From positions 36,552,908-36,616,907 of the forward strand of contig OY970825.1 of the NCBI GenBank assembly GCA_963853835.1: DNA of 64,000 nucleotides, read 5' to 3'. Position 1 is the first letter of the stretch, and each line of letters starts with the position of its first letter. The DNA comes from Calendula officinalis (lineage: Eukaryota; Streptophyta; Magnoliopsida; Asterales; Asteraceae). Below are positions 23,279 to 34,085 of the stretch, piece by piece. The notes under the pieces are model-generated. The model did not search any database and had not been told where the DNA came from. It worked only from the letters and a program-made list of their open reading frames with translations. The translations under genes and the position numbers were made by a program.

Positions 23279-25734
23279 TTTCAAAAATTGACCTCAAATC
23301 CGGGTATTATCAGATTAGGATGAGACCTCAAGATATTCACAAAACAGCCTTCAAAACACATTGTGGGCATTTTGAATTCCTAGTTATGCCATTTGGGCTA
23401 ACTAATGCACCTTCTACCTTCCAAAATTTGATGAATAATATATTACAGCCATTTTTAAGAAAATTCATGTTAGTTTTCTTTGATGACATCCTCATTTACA
23501 GCCCTGATTGGTCATCACATTTGCATCATCTTACCCTAATCTTTGACACATTGCAAAAACACTCTTTAGTAGCTAAATTGAGTAAGTGTGCCTTTGGGGT
23601 TGCTGAAATTGAATACTTAGGCCATGTTATCTCTTCTCAAGGAGTTGCTACTGACCCAAACAAGATCAAAGCAGTCAAAGATCGGCTAGTCCCAAAAACA
23701 ATTAAACAATTAAGGGGTTTTTTAGGGTTGACTGGTTATTACAGAAGATTTGTGCAGAATTATGGAAGTTTAGCTAAACCACTAACTCAATTACTAAAAA
23801 AAGATTCTTTTAAATGGAGTGCAGTAGCTGAAACAACTTTTAATGATTTAAAGGCTGCAATGATTAAACCCCCTATTTTGGCATTATCGGATTTTAACTC
23901 ACCTTTCATTATTGAACCTGATGCTTCAAACCTGGGAATTGGAGTTGTTTTGATGCAGAAAGGTCACCCCTTAGCTTATATAAGTAAGGCTCTATCTCCT
24001 AAACATATGTTGCTGTCATCCTATGAAAAAGAATTGTTATCGGTTATATATGCGGTACAGAAGTGGAGTCAGTATTTACTTGACAGACATTTCATCATAA
24101 AAACAGATCAAGAAAGTTTGAAGTATTTGCTGGAAAATAAAGTTTCTACCCCATTCCAACAAAGATGGTTTTCTAAGTTATTGGGTTTCGATTATGAGAT
24201 CCAATATAAAAAAGGTAAGGAGAATAAAGTAGTTGATGCTTTATCCAGAATTACCAATGCTGAGTTATTAGCAATTACCTTATCGACTGTTGATTCTGAA
24301 ATGTTGCAAGCAATTAAAGACTCTTGGAAAGGTGATGTAAACTGTTAAAAAATAATACAAGATTTGGTGAGTACACCAGATTCTCATCCTAATTTCACAT
24401 GGGTGAATGACGAGTTAAGAAGAAAACATAAGTTGGTCATTGGTAATAATTTACCACTGAAAATACAAATATTTCAATGGTTGCATGATTCACCTCAAGG
24501 GGGCATTCAGGAGTTCAGGCTACACGAAAGAAGATTTCTAGCCTTTTTTATTGGCCGAAAATGAAAAATGAAGTGCAAAAATACATTAAAGAATGTATTG
24601 TTTTCCAGAAATGTAAAGCAGATTTGGCTGCTTCCCCCGGGCTACTACAACCACTGCCAATTCCAGATGCTATTTGGGTTGATATTGCAATGGACTTTAT
24701 AGAAGGCTTACCATCTTCACATGAAAAAAATGCAATATTGGTTGTAGTTGACAGATTGAGTAAATACGGTCACTTTTTGACACTAAAGCACCCTTTTAGT
24801 GCAATGGAGATAGCTCAACTTTTTTTAGATTCCATTGTACGATTACATGGGTTCCCACAGTCAATTGTCTCTAATAGAGACAAGATTTTTCTGAGTCAAT
24901 TCTGGACAGAATTGATGACACTTAACGGGGTTGAGCAGAAATTATCAACTGCCTACCATCCACAGACGGATGGCCAAACTGAAATCCTTAATAAATGCCT
25001 AGAGGGATATCTAAGAGCAATGTGTTTCCAAAAACCTCATGACTGGTCAAAGTGGGTTCCACTGGCAGAATGGTGGTACAATACAACTTATCATTCAGCT
25101 ACAAAACACACTCCATATGAAATTGTGTACGGGCAGAAACCTCTTTTACACTTCCCTTACTTACCGGGTGAAAGTGAATTTGATGTAGTTGATAGAAGCT
25201 TAACTGCTCGGGAAAAAGTAATTCAATTGCTAAAATTTAATCTTGATACATCTCAGAACAGAATGAAGCAGGCTGCAGACAAGCATCGAAGTGACAGATA
25301 TTTTGATGTAGGAGAATGGGTGTACTTGAAATTACAACCTTATCGACAATCTACAGTTGAATTTCGAAGTAATCAAAAACTTGCAGCAAAGTTTTATGGC
25401 CCCTACAAAATCATAGCAAAAATTGGTAAAGTAGCATACACTTTACAACTACCACCTACTGCTACTATACATCCCACATTTCATGTCTCCCTTCTCAAGA
25501 AACACCATGGGCCTCTTGTGAATGTCCACCCTCTACCTCCCACTCATCATGTTGTTGCTGACAAAAAACCTGTTGCAGTAATGGAAATTCGCACTAGCAA
25601 AAGGCACAACTCTATGTTTATTGAATGGTTGATCCATTGGGAATCTCAGCCACATGAAGAGGCAACTTGAGAATCAGCTGAGGAAATTATGAAGACATAT
25701 CCTTCGTTTGATCATTGGGGACAAGGATCTGCTT

Positions 25735-25748
25735 AAAGGGGAAGGTAT
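25735..25748 (+). other. Polypurine tract
   Basis: AAAGGGGAAGGTAT directly precedes the 3' LTR and overlaps the pol stop codon. Confidence 0.8.
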
Positions 25749-27236
25749 TGTTATGTGACTGTTATGTAGCAGTTAGAAGAGAAGGTTATATAAGCACTTT
25801 TATTAAATAAGAGAATATTTAGTAAACAATTTTAATAGTGTAAGGAGGTCAAGTGTAACTTTAGTAACAACCCACATGTTCAGTTGGGACAGATGTAATC
25901 GTATGCGATCGTCTCCATTGTAAGCCTATATCATGTAGGGATTTACCATATAACACTGATCGACCACTTGGGTCGACCTCCTAGTATACTTGGTTCGACC
26001 ATACTGACCAAGAACATGAACTTGTTCTTGACCGGTTAAAACCAACTAGCTGATTTAATCCCTAAATGCGGAACTGGGATTAAACCTAATCCTTAAACCC
26101 TAAAGGATTGGGATGTTGGAGAACTAGATTAGGTTAACAAGAAAGTAACCTTGTTCGAAGAACTCGAACACACACATACTTGTGTGTTCGTCGACTACTA
26201 CCAAGAACCCTAGGGTTCTTGGTTCGACTTCGAACAAGAGGAGAGGAAGAAAGAGTGTTCCATGAATCATACATTAGGTTAATGCTTAAGATAAATCCAC
26301 TGATGATGAACACGACGAACGATCCTCTAGATGATCACTTGCAACGATCTTGGATCTTCAAGACTTGAAGAACACGAAGAACGAAGAACACCAAGCTTGG
26401 TGTTCTTGGTGTGTTCGGCCGAAACCCAAAGAAGGAGGAGGCTAGGGTTTCGAGACTTGTGATCAAAGGATTAAGGGAACCACATGCATTCTATTTATAA
26501 TAGAAAGACTTACACTTAGGGCCCTTCTAGTTTAATTAAGATTAATCTCTTAATTAAACTTATCCTTTACACTTTAAACCCTTATAGTTTTACTAGTTTA
26601 TTATTGTTGCACTTAACTATCAAATGTCTAGTATTAATACACTAATAATTCGGTACCCATATACACGAATTATATATACTTGTATTTATACTTTTAATAG
26701 TTAATTATATAATAACCTTTATATAATTTACACAATAATATTATCCAATTACTATATGATTTAATAGCTTTAAATCATATCATGAATAACCTTTAATTAA
26801 CACATTATATATTTACTCAACTAGTAAATGTACAACTACTTGTATTAGTTAGTTAAACTAATCTAGTAAGAAGTTAAACTTAACTTAATACTTAACTGAT
26901 TCATAATGACTATTATGAATCATTCCTCTTCGTAGTATCGTTGCATAACTTGTTCGTATTACATGTACTCACCGGTGTGACCCTTAAGTGTTTTGTAGGC
27001 ATGGATGTATCATCATAGGTTGACTGACTATGCACATAATTCCTTCATATCAGACATTCTCTCTTTTTGAAATCATTATGAACTTTTATGATAATTACTC
27101 TCTCTATTCTCTGTTACTTTCTCTCAATTGTTATTTTGTAATCTCTCATCGTCGGAGTTGATTCTTCAATCATTCAATTCCCACGGTGTTAGGTTGAATC
27201 AACCATCGAACTCGTTTTCGGTCTTGGTTCATCACA
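25749..27236 (+). repeat. 3' LTR of the chromovirus, split by a solo LTR
   Basis: LTR sequence at 25749-25933 and 27048-27236 matches the 5' LTR, interrupted by the insertion at 25934-27047. It starts TGTTATGTGAC and ends TTCATCACA. Confidence 0.9.
25934..27047. mobile_element. Solo LTR nested in the 3' LTR (5-bp TSD TATCA)
   Basis: Starts TGTAGGGATTTACC and ends ATTCCTTCA, flanked by TATCA at 25929-25933 and 27048-27052. The matching uninterrupted position in the 5' LTR (around 16070) serves as the empty site. 1114 bp, no ORF; copia-like in appearance, but the superfamily is not proven. Confidence 0.88.
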
Positions 27237-27284
27237 AATTCTCCAAGTACTTAGTACAAAATGTACATGTTACAAAAATAATCA

Positions 27285-27440
27285 AAAGTTTTGACTTTTA
27301 GAGATTTAAAAGTCAACTTCCTTTTCCTCCATGGAAATATGCTTCTGTTCAAGATTTGTGTTTCTGATCGGTCAATCGTATTTTCATTCACCTCTTCGTG
27401 TTTTTTCGTTTTATAATTTCGGTTAAATATATATAAAAAT
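27285..27440 (-). pseudogene. Fragment of the NT-C2 gene (segmental copy N1)
   Basis: Closely matches part of exon 3 of the intact gene (53370-53520), including TTTAAAAGTCAACTTCC and CCTCCATGGAAATATGC. Only about 150 bp remain, just to the right of the retrotransposon. It cannot encode a product. Confidence 0.8.
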
Positions 27441-28522
27441 TTAGTCTTCTCACTCTTAATTTTGAAGAACTTGATTATACTAGATTTCCCTAATTTCCTA
27501 AAATCAAATTAATCAAGCAATTTAAATTTAATGAGGGAAAATAAGAGCATCCTCAGTGATAAAGTCTTTGCAATGACTTATTAAGATTGCCACATAGATT
27601 TTCCACTTAATATTGACAATAAATCTTTCAAAAAAAACTTTTGCTCCAATGCATATAAATGTACATAAAGCTTTTTGTGTGTCTTGAGAAAGACTTATGG
27701 AAGAAAAAACTTTTGAAACAAAAACTTTTTGCTATAAGGTCATATGCATTCAAATGACCTAAGTAAATGAAATTGAGTCTTTTTTAAAAAAATAAATTAA
27801 TTTCCATAATATATTGATCATTAATTAAATATTATATATTTCATGAGTATATTTTTTAGTTATTTATTATAAATTAGCTTTTAACAAAAACAAATGTATT
27901 AGACACAACATTTAATATAACAATAATGGAAAAGCCTAAAAGTTTGCAGCCGGAAGTAATGAACATCTACAAATTCAATTTCAACTGACTATAACTAAAA
28001 TAATGTGTGACAACTAGTCGTTGTTTTGCGTGGATATTCATTTAGTTATCATAATAGATAATAAATAAATTTTAGTTATTATTAGGACATAAAATTAGAA
28101 AAGTTATTTTAAGAACCAACCAAATCAGTTTTCTAACAATTAGAACATGTCAAGTGACCATCCAATTCACTATTTCCACAATTTCCATGTATTTGGTTGG
28201 CCATTTTATTTAACAATCGAGCTATTAAATCAAATTCAAAACACTCTTCGTCCCTTTCAAGCCAAGTAACAAACATTATTAAGAAATGTCACATTATGAC
28301 AACTTCAGAAAAACAAAAGGGGTAAAACTGAAAACCATTTTTCACTTCAATTCAAAACTCTCAAGAGTTTCAAAACATGTTACTCAACACGCGGGAGTTG
28401 TTCCTATGGCTGAAATCCGTAAACAAATCCGATGATTTCACCTCTCGAGTCTCGATTAATCAGTTTCCGCCATAGATTCTCGTTTTGAAAACCCTAATTT
28501 CAAAACCCCAAATCGATCGATA
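27441..28522. repeat. Upstream flank of PPI-like copy A
   Basis: From about 27830 the sequence is homologous to 31770-32200 upstream of copy B (shared CAACTGACTATAACT-like and AGCTATTAAATCAAATTC segments). The start, near 27540, has the look of a decayed MITE end (AGAGCATCCTCAGTG). No gene. Confidence 0.55.
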
Positions 28523-28612
28523 ATGGACAGAGTAGCGTGCCTTGGAAATGCAGAGCTTGTGGAGTTCATGGAAAAGAAGCTTAAGGAAACGAAGGATAAA
28601 GGATTTATCTAA
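28523..28612 (+). pseudogene. Unrecognised first-exon-like fragment, copy 1
   Basis: A 29-codon frame starting MDRVACLGNAEL, preceded by AAATCGATCGA. It pairs with 32771-32926, which starts MDRVACPGNAEI after the same leader. Its repeated place upstream of two PPI-like copies shows it belongs to the duplicated module. I do not recognise the parent gene. Confidence 0.4.
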
Positions 28613-29141
28613 TGTCAGTTATGTGAAGGTACATTTAGAAAATAAGTATTTTTGCATTTATAAAATAATTACGCAAATATCTATGAATCAAAAAGCAATT
28701 TACTCAATATTAATTCAATGAACCCGATATTTTAGAATATAATGTGGGTAAAATAGTAAATTATTTTTAATTATATGGAAAGATAAGATATAAATAAACT
28801 AGTATTAATCCAGATGGTTTTGAACCGAGTAATAATCCATTTAGAATCCCACCCCAACTACGTCACGATTGAATATAAATATAAATCCTTTATATTCACA
28901 TCAATTCTGCAAGTATTCGCTCATCATCTACGACTGTTCGTTACTTCGTTGAATTGTGAGTTGTTTTTTACTTTCACGATTAAATTTTATTCATGATTGT
29001 TTATTGACTCTACAAGTAACACTTATGCATGCTGTTAGTTTCAATTGCTAATTTCGTTGAAGCCTTAGTTGTAATTGAATTTTTGACAATATCTTGTTTT
29101 TTTTATTTATCGATTTGCAGAAGCTGTGATCGTCTTTTAAT
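28613..29141 (+). promoter_or_regulatory. Promoter and 5' UTR intron of PPI-like copy A
   Basis: Contains an AATATAAATATAAATCC TATA-like run near 28872, then TCTGCAAGTATTCGCTCATC, which is conserved at the same place in copies B and C. The donor AATT|GTGAGT lies near 28954 and the acceptor CGATTTGCAG just before AAGCTGTGATCG, so a 5' UTR intron is shared by all three copies. Confidence 0.6.
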
Positions 29142-30555
29142 ATGGTGGTTATTACTGAGATCGATTGTGAAAGCAATGTATATTCTGGCGGTGGTAATTT
29201 AAGCATAATCAGTCTCGCATCTGCTGGTAATTGCAATGATTATCATAAGAAAAGTGATTATCAGGTGTTTAAATCTGTGAATGAAGAAGGGAATACTGAA
29301 AAAAGATCAACTGCTTGAGTGGTTAAAGATCAATGGATTTTCTCCAAAGTCTGTGAATAACGAGCACGTTTTTGTGAAGATCTATGATTTGGATAATGTG
29401 AATAAATCCAAATCTGAAAATATAGTTTCTGATTTTGGGGAAATTGATAATTTTGTTGAATCAGATGTGAAAATTGGGAATGTGAAGGAGATTGTTGAAC
29501 AAACACAAATTGAAGTTAAAGATTACCCGACGGTAATCTTTCCTGACACATTCGTAACCCCCGAGATTGATATTGAGTTTGGATCACTCGGTCCATTTAA
29601 CAAAATTCATAATTGTGACATAAAGATTGAACCAAAACGTGGGGCCTACAACAACAATTTTGACATAAATGTTAATGATTTAATATTTGTTTCATCACTG
29701 GAAACCGAATCAGAAACACGAAAATCCGTTTTATCTTTTGAAGAAAAACAGTCAGATGATCAAACTGAAAAAGTTGCTGTGGAAAATAACCAAATTATGG
29801 AAACCGAAGAACATTCTGAGATTACGGAAAATAAAGAAATTGAAAAAATAGATGAAAAAACTACTGAGATTATAGAAAATAAAGAAAGTGGAAAATTAGA
29901 TGAATTAAGGAAAGAAGAGATTGAGGCTAAGTTAGAAGAAAACATGAGAGCAAAAAAGGCGATGAGGAAGAAAAGAAAAGCTGAAGAAGCCCGAATGCGA
30001 GCTGAGAAACGGGCTCAGAAAGAAGCTGAAGAACGGGCTCACAAGGAACTTAAGGAAGCTGAGGAGAAAGAAAAGGTATGTTTCCAGTTTCAACTACTAT
30101 TTCTTTTTGTGTGTTATAATTTTCATCTTGCAGTAAATCCCGAACTGTTATAGTGCATAAATGCCGGGGCGGGTCGGCCCGTTTGACCCTTTCAACTCAT
30201 TAGATTCGTCACCTTGTCAGTTAAATAGTTCAGCTCAACCCGATCAATAAAATACAACTCGACTTGACCCGTTTCTTTATGTACGGCTATGAAGTAAACT
30301 AAGTTTGTGCAGGCGAGGTTAAAAAAGAAAGGAAAGAAGAGGACAACCAGTAGCAGCAATATTAAAGGCGGTGACGTGGCAGGGTCAAACGAGTCAAAGG
30401 AAACCGAGTACACAAATGAAAAACAAGATCAATGTTCACCACGAGCTCCGGCGGCGGCAATGACAATGAGTAGCAAAGGCGGGTGGCGGCCGATGGTGCT
30501 TGCCGCCACTCTTATTCCAGTGATGTTTGCGTTGAACACTACTAATTTCTTTTAG
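29142..30555 (+). CDS. PPI-like: PPI-like protein, short form (copy A), N-terminal frameshift
   Basis: Two exons (29142-30075 and 30313-30555). The family start MVVITEIDCES at 29142 runs into TGA at 29316-29318, because 8 nt present in copies B and C are missing near 29310. A downstream ATG at 29281 in the correct frame gives 345 aa. That product has an LEWLKINGF motif, an acidic middle, a highly charged KKAMRKKRKAEEARMRAEKR coiled coil as in proton pump interactors, a basic KKKGKKR stretch and a C-terminal hydrophobic anchor (MVLAATLIPVMFALN). The coiled-coil exons 2-5 of copy B are absent. PPI proteins bind plasma-membrane H+-ATPase regulatory tails; that role is inferred here. It may be a pseudogene. 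Confidence 0.6.
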
Positions 30556-32216
30556 CTACTTACCGATTCATCCTAGCACAAATTTAAGATTTTGAGTAAT
30601 ATAATTTGGTAGTTTGTAAGTAACTAAATGGAGCGTTTTGGAGTTGTCTAACAAATACTTGCTATGTTTCTGTATAAAGGTCTTTAATAATATATTTTTT
30701 AGTATTAAATCTTTTTTTATATTGTATAATTTTAATATTATTAATGCTTTAATGAAAACACTTGTTTGTGTCTTACCAAAGGCAGCTCTTACATGTTCAT
30801 GTAGGTGTTTACACTCGCCAAGCTTAATTAACATCTAGAGCTAATTATCAAACACATTTCTAAAATATAAGTTTAAAATTACTTAAAGATAACTAGAGTT
30901 TTCACCATGCTCTTGGTAACTTTATGATATCATGAAGAAAGAAAGAAAAAAACCTAATGTATCGCTACAATTCTGCAAACTACTCAAGTATTTAATCGAG
31001 TGATTTAAGCTCAGCCAAATTTTATTAAGTTCGAGTTTTGAAAGATAAATGAACTCAGAAGTGTAAAAAGTTGAGTTGAAGTTAATAACTTCTCAATTTT
31101 ACTAGTTAATATTTATCGATTGAGCTTCGATCTAGTTAATCATCAAGTATTTTAAGATTTTTAATCAAACTTCTTTCATTGAGTATCAGTTTTATGAATG
31201 TTTCACACTCAAATCTCTCTCGAACATGCATAAAAAACTCGTCGACATTAAGAAAATTCACAACGAATTAATGCAAAATCACGACTAAAATATGAAAAAT
31301 TAAATGTAAAAAGATGACATAAGGATTTTACGTGGAAACCCCAACTGGTAAAAACCACGAGGAAGAAAAGACACCTTCTTTCTTATTACAATATCAACAC
31401 TAATCTTTCTATTTCTTGTAGTTAGGATTATTCTCAAAAACACTTTAATAATCTCTTAATAATAAGTTAAAAGAAGATTACACTTTTGGGGGTATGAATG
31501 AAGTTCCAAACACCTATAGTCTCCAGACTCTCCACTACATATAAAATTACCTAGTTTAAAAATTAAGTCAAGTTTAATTACCATTTTACCCGTATTACTT
31601 TTAGTTTAAAATATACTACTATAAAGAATTTTATCTTCTTAATGTTAATTCTTTAATAACTTGATTCTACTATATTACACATGTTTCCTAAAACTAAATT
31701 AAACAAGCCATTTAATGTGGGCAAATAAGTAAATGGATGAAGTTTTTTTTAAGTAATTTGTCTTATATATTGTTAATTAGTTATATACTACATATTCCAT
31801 AGATATAACTTTTTTAAATGAATATAAATTAATTTTTGACAAAAACATGTATAACTGGACATAAAATTATAGTATAAAAGCCTGAAAATTTGTAACCTGA
31901 AACAATGGATATATATAAATTCAATTTTAACCGACTATAACTGAAATTAAATGTAACAATTACCGGCTCTTTGCACGGATTCCCGTTATAGGAATTCGTA
32001 ATAGCTAAATTGCAGTAATTATTAAGACATACAATTAGACAAGTTATTATGACCATAAACCTAATCTTTTTTTTTAACAATTATAATATATTAAGCCACC
32101 GTCCAATTCATTATTTTCACAATTTCTATGTGTTTAATTGGCCATCTTTATTTAACATTGGAGCTATTAAATCAAATTCAAAACACCATTTTAAACCAAG
32201 TAACAAACAATATTAC
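30556..32216. other. Intergenic between PPI copies A and B
   Basis: 30556-30840 is the 3' flank of copy A. From about 31600 the sequence is the upstream flank of copy B. Near 31330 lies ATTTTACGTGGAAACCCC followed by AAAACCACGAGG, a repeat-like segment common in plants and probably an LTR or TE remnant. No gene. Confidence 0.45.
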
Positions 32217-32530
32217 ATAAGGTGAGCATTTGAGTTGAAAAAAATAAATTGAAAATCGATCGAGACCGAACCCATTCAGCACCAATTATGATTTTCGGTT
32301 CGCTTTTCAGGTTTAATTCCATAATTTTCGATTTCAATCATATTGGTTTCGGTAGTGTTCGGTTCGGTCATTGGATAAGAGTGAGCAATTTGGCTAAAAA
32401 AATAAACCGATCCGAAAATCAACCGAAACAGAACATAACCAACATTGTTTATGACTTGGATTTAATTTCATATTTTTGATTCAATAATTTTATAGTTTTG
32501 GTTTCAGACCAGTCCTCGGAGCTCACCCCT
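32217..32530. mobile_element. hAT-type MITE, copy 1 (8-bp TSD)
   Basis: 314 bp with ends AAGGTGAGC and GCTCACCCCT, flanked by AATATTAC at 32209-32216 and 32531-32538. The homologous flank of copy A (near 28275) lacks it and shows the uninterrupted site. The interior is rich in CGGTTCGG/CCGAACC motifs. A second copy is at 57433-57730. The 66-76 codon ORFs inside are not genes. Confidence 0.85.
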
Positions 32531-32770
32531 AATATTACGAAACGTCATGACAACTTTAAGAAAAACCAAAGGGGTACAATGCGTTACTTCACTTCAGAAT
32601 TTCAAAACAAGTTCAACACGCGGGAGTTGTTCTTCATCTTGGATGATTTCACCTCTCGATCAACCGGTTTCGCTGCAAATATCCAATCCTTTTACGCGTG
32701 TAATTGATCCAATTTTGCCATAGATTCTCGTTTTGAAATCCCTAATTTCAAAACCCTAAATCGATCGAAA

Positions 32771-32926
32771 ATGGATAGAGTAGCGTGCCCTGGAAATGCA
32801 GAGATTTTGAAGCTTAAGGAAATGACGGAATTTCGGAGGCTAACGCTAAGACAATATCGAAGGCCTGCTCGAACGTGTGCAGTTCCAAAACCCAAAAGGA
32901 TTTATCCAATGTCAAGTAACCATTGA
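32771..32926 (+). pseudogene. Unrecognised first-exon-like fragment, copy 2
   Basis: 51 codons starting MDRVACPGNAEILKLKEM and ending in a basic KPKRIYPM segment. It is the longer paralog of 28523-28612. The parent gene is not recognised. It may be a true small gene, but the truncated first copy and the module duplication suggest a fragment. Confidence 0.4.
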
Positions 32927-34085
32927 TTTTCTATCTAAATATTACGCAAATTTTGTGAATTTGATGTTTTTTTAACGATTGAAAGGGAGTTATATTGTAC
33001 TACTACACTATTGTAGAACAGTGTTAATTGCATATGAATTCATAATAGTTACATCAATCGATAATGTTGGTGTAGCATAAAGGCTCTCGGATTAATCAGT
33101 GCAATCTGACTAAGGTTTGATTGATCAACAACAAAAGCAACGTAATTTTGATGTTAAATTCACTTGAAAACACTCTATGAATTTGCTAGCTTTAAAATTC
33201 AAATTTTTTTTTTTTTAAAGTTAGTCATTGACAGATACTATGCTGTTTATTGCAATATGGTGTTCAAGTTGCTCAACTGATATGAACATGAAAGAAATTA
33301 TTTTGAAAAGGAAAAAGAAATTCGTTTAGCTTTGTATTTTTTATTTAAGCAAATTCAAGATTTTAAATATAGAGGGCGTAATTAAAAAGAATAAATATAA
33401 ATTATGGTAAGAATACTGTGGATAACTCAGCGACTTAATATGCATTAATTTACATTTTTATCTGTTTACTTACTTATATCAATTAGTTAATTGGAATTCA
33501 ACTAGAAATATGAAAAATATATAGATTCTACAATAACTTGATTCATATTGGATATTTGGCTATTTTGGGATTTTATATTCCGAAAATAATTATGTTTTCA
33601 TTTATAAAGTAATTAAGCAATATATATTAATCAAAAAACAATTTACTTAAATTTAAATTAATGAACCGGATATTTCACAATAAAATGTGGGTAAAATAGT
33701 AAATTTACATTAATTATATGGAATGATAAAATATAAATAAATAAACTTGTAGTAATCCGTTTTGTTTTGAACGGTGTATTAATCATATAGAAGATAAACT
33801 TCATTCCCGCCTTCTGTTCATCCGATCCTATAAATCCAACCCTATATTCATCGTCAGTTCTGCAAGTATTCGTTCATCATCTACGTCTTTTCGATTACTT
33901 GAATTGTAAGTTGTTCTCACCTTCACGATTATATTTTCTTCATTACTGTTTATCGATTCCGCGAGTATTACTGATGCATGTAGTTTGTTTTAATTGCTAA
34001 TCTAATTGAATCGTTAGCTGTAATTGTATTTTTTTTACAATATCTTGTTTATTATTATCTGCAGAAGCTGTGATCGTTTTTCATT
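32927..34085 (+). promoter_or_regulatory. Promoter and 5' UTR of PPI-like copy B
   Basis: Mostly AT-rich. A TATAAAT at 33829-33835 precedes the conserved TTCTGCAAGTATTCGTTCAT (near 33860). A 5' UTR intron runs from GT at 33906 to AG at 34064, and AAGCTGTGATCG leads to the start codon. The same layout occurs in copies A and C. Confidence 0.6.

Larger units (their letters stand above)
16315..25736 (+). pseudogene. Broken gag-pol of the chromovirus
   Basis: Gag starts at 16315, is split by two solo LTRs and resumes at 18793 and 21537. It ends with a zinc knuckle (CFFCDEKYSLGHNC) before 22088. The protease has its LLDT motif at about 22242-22253 followed by TGA in place of the usual Gly. Reverse transcriptase (22850-23800) is split by a MITE but keeps FFDDILIYS. 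RNase H reaches about 24280 (DQESLKYLL, then ALSRI). Integrase (24561-25250) keeps its D, D and E in DFIEGLP, SNRDKIF and GQTEILNKCLE. A chromodomain closes pol, with a TGA at 25668 and the terminal TAA at 25734. Further breaks: frameshifts near 19013-19018, 22437-22445 and 24498-24503, and a TAA at 24346. Confidence 0.93.
15886..27236 (+). mobile_element. Ty3/gypsy chromovirus (Reina-like) with four nested insertions
   Basis: A full LTR retrotransposon flanked by the 5-bp duplication AATTC (15881-15885 and 27237-27241). Order: 5' LTR, PBS for initiator tRNA-Met, gag-pol, polypurine tract, 3' LTR. The short (about 370 bp) LTRs, the PBS and the C-terminal chromodomain fit the Reina clade. Later insertions sit in gag (16574-18787 and 19190-21531), reverse transcriptase (23097-23278) and the 3' LTR (25934-27047), each with its own target duplication. 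Without them it would be about 5.5 kb. All coding frames are broken, so it is not autonomous. Confidence 0.93.

Noticed and set aside
30192..30413. Minus-strand ORF over the last PPI-like exon of copy A
   Set aside because: Antisense shadow; an equivalent shadow appears in copies B and C because they are paralogs.
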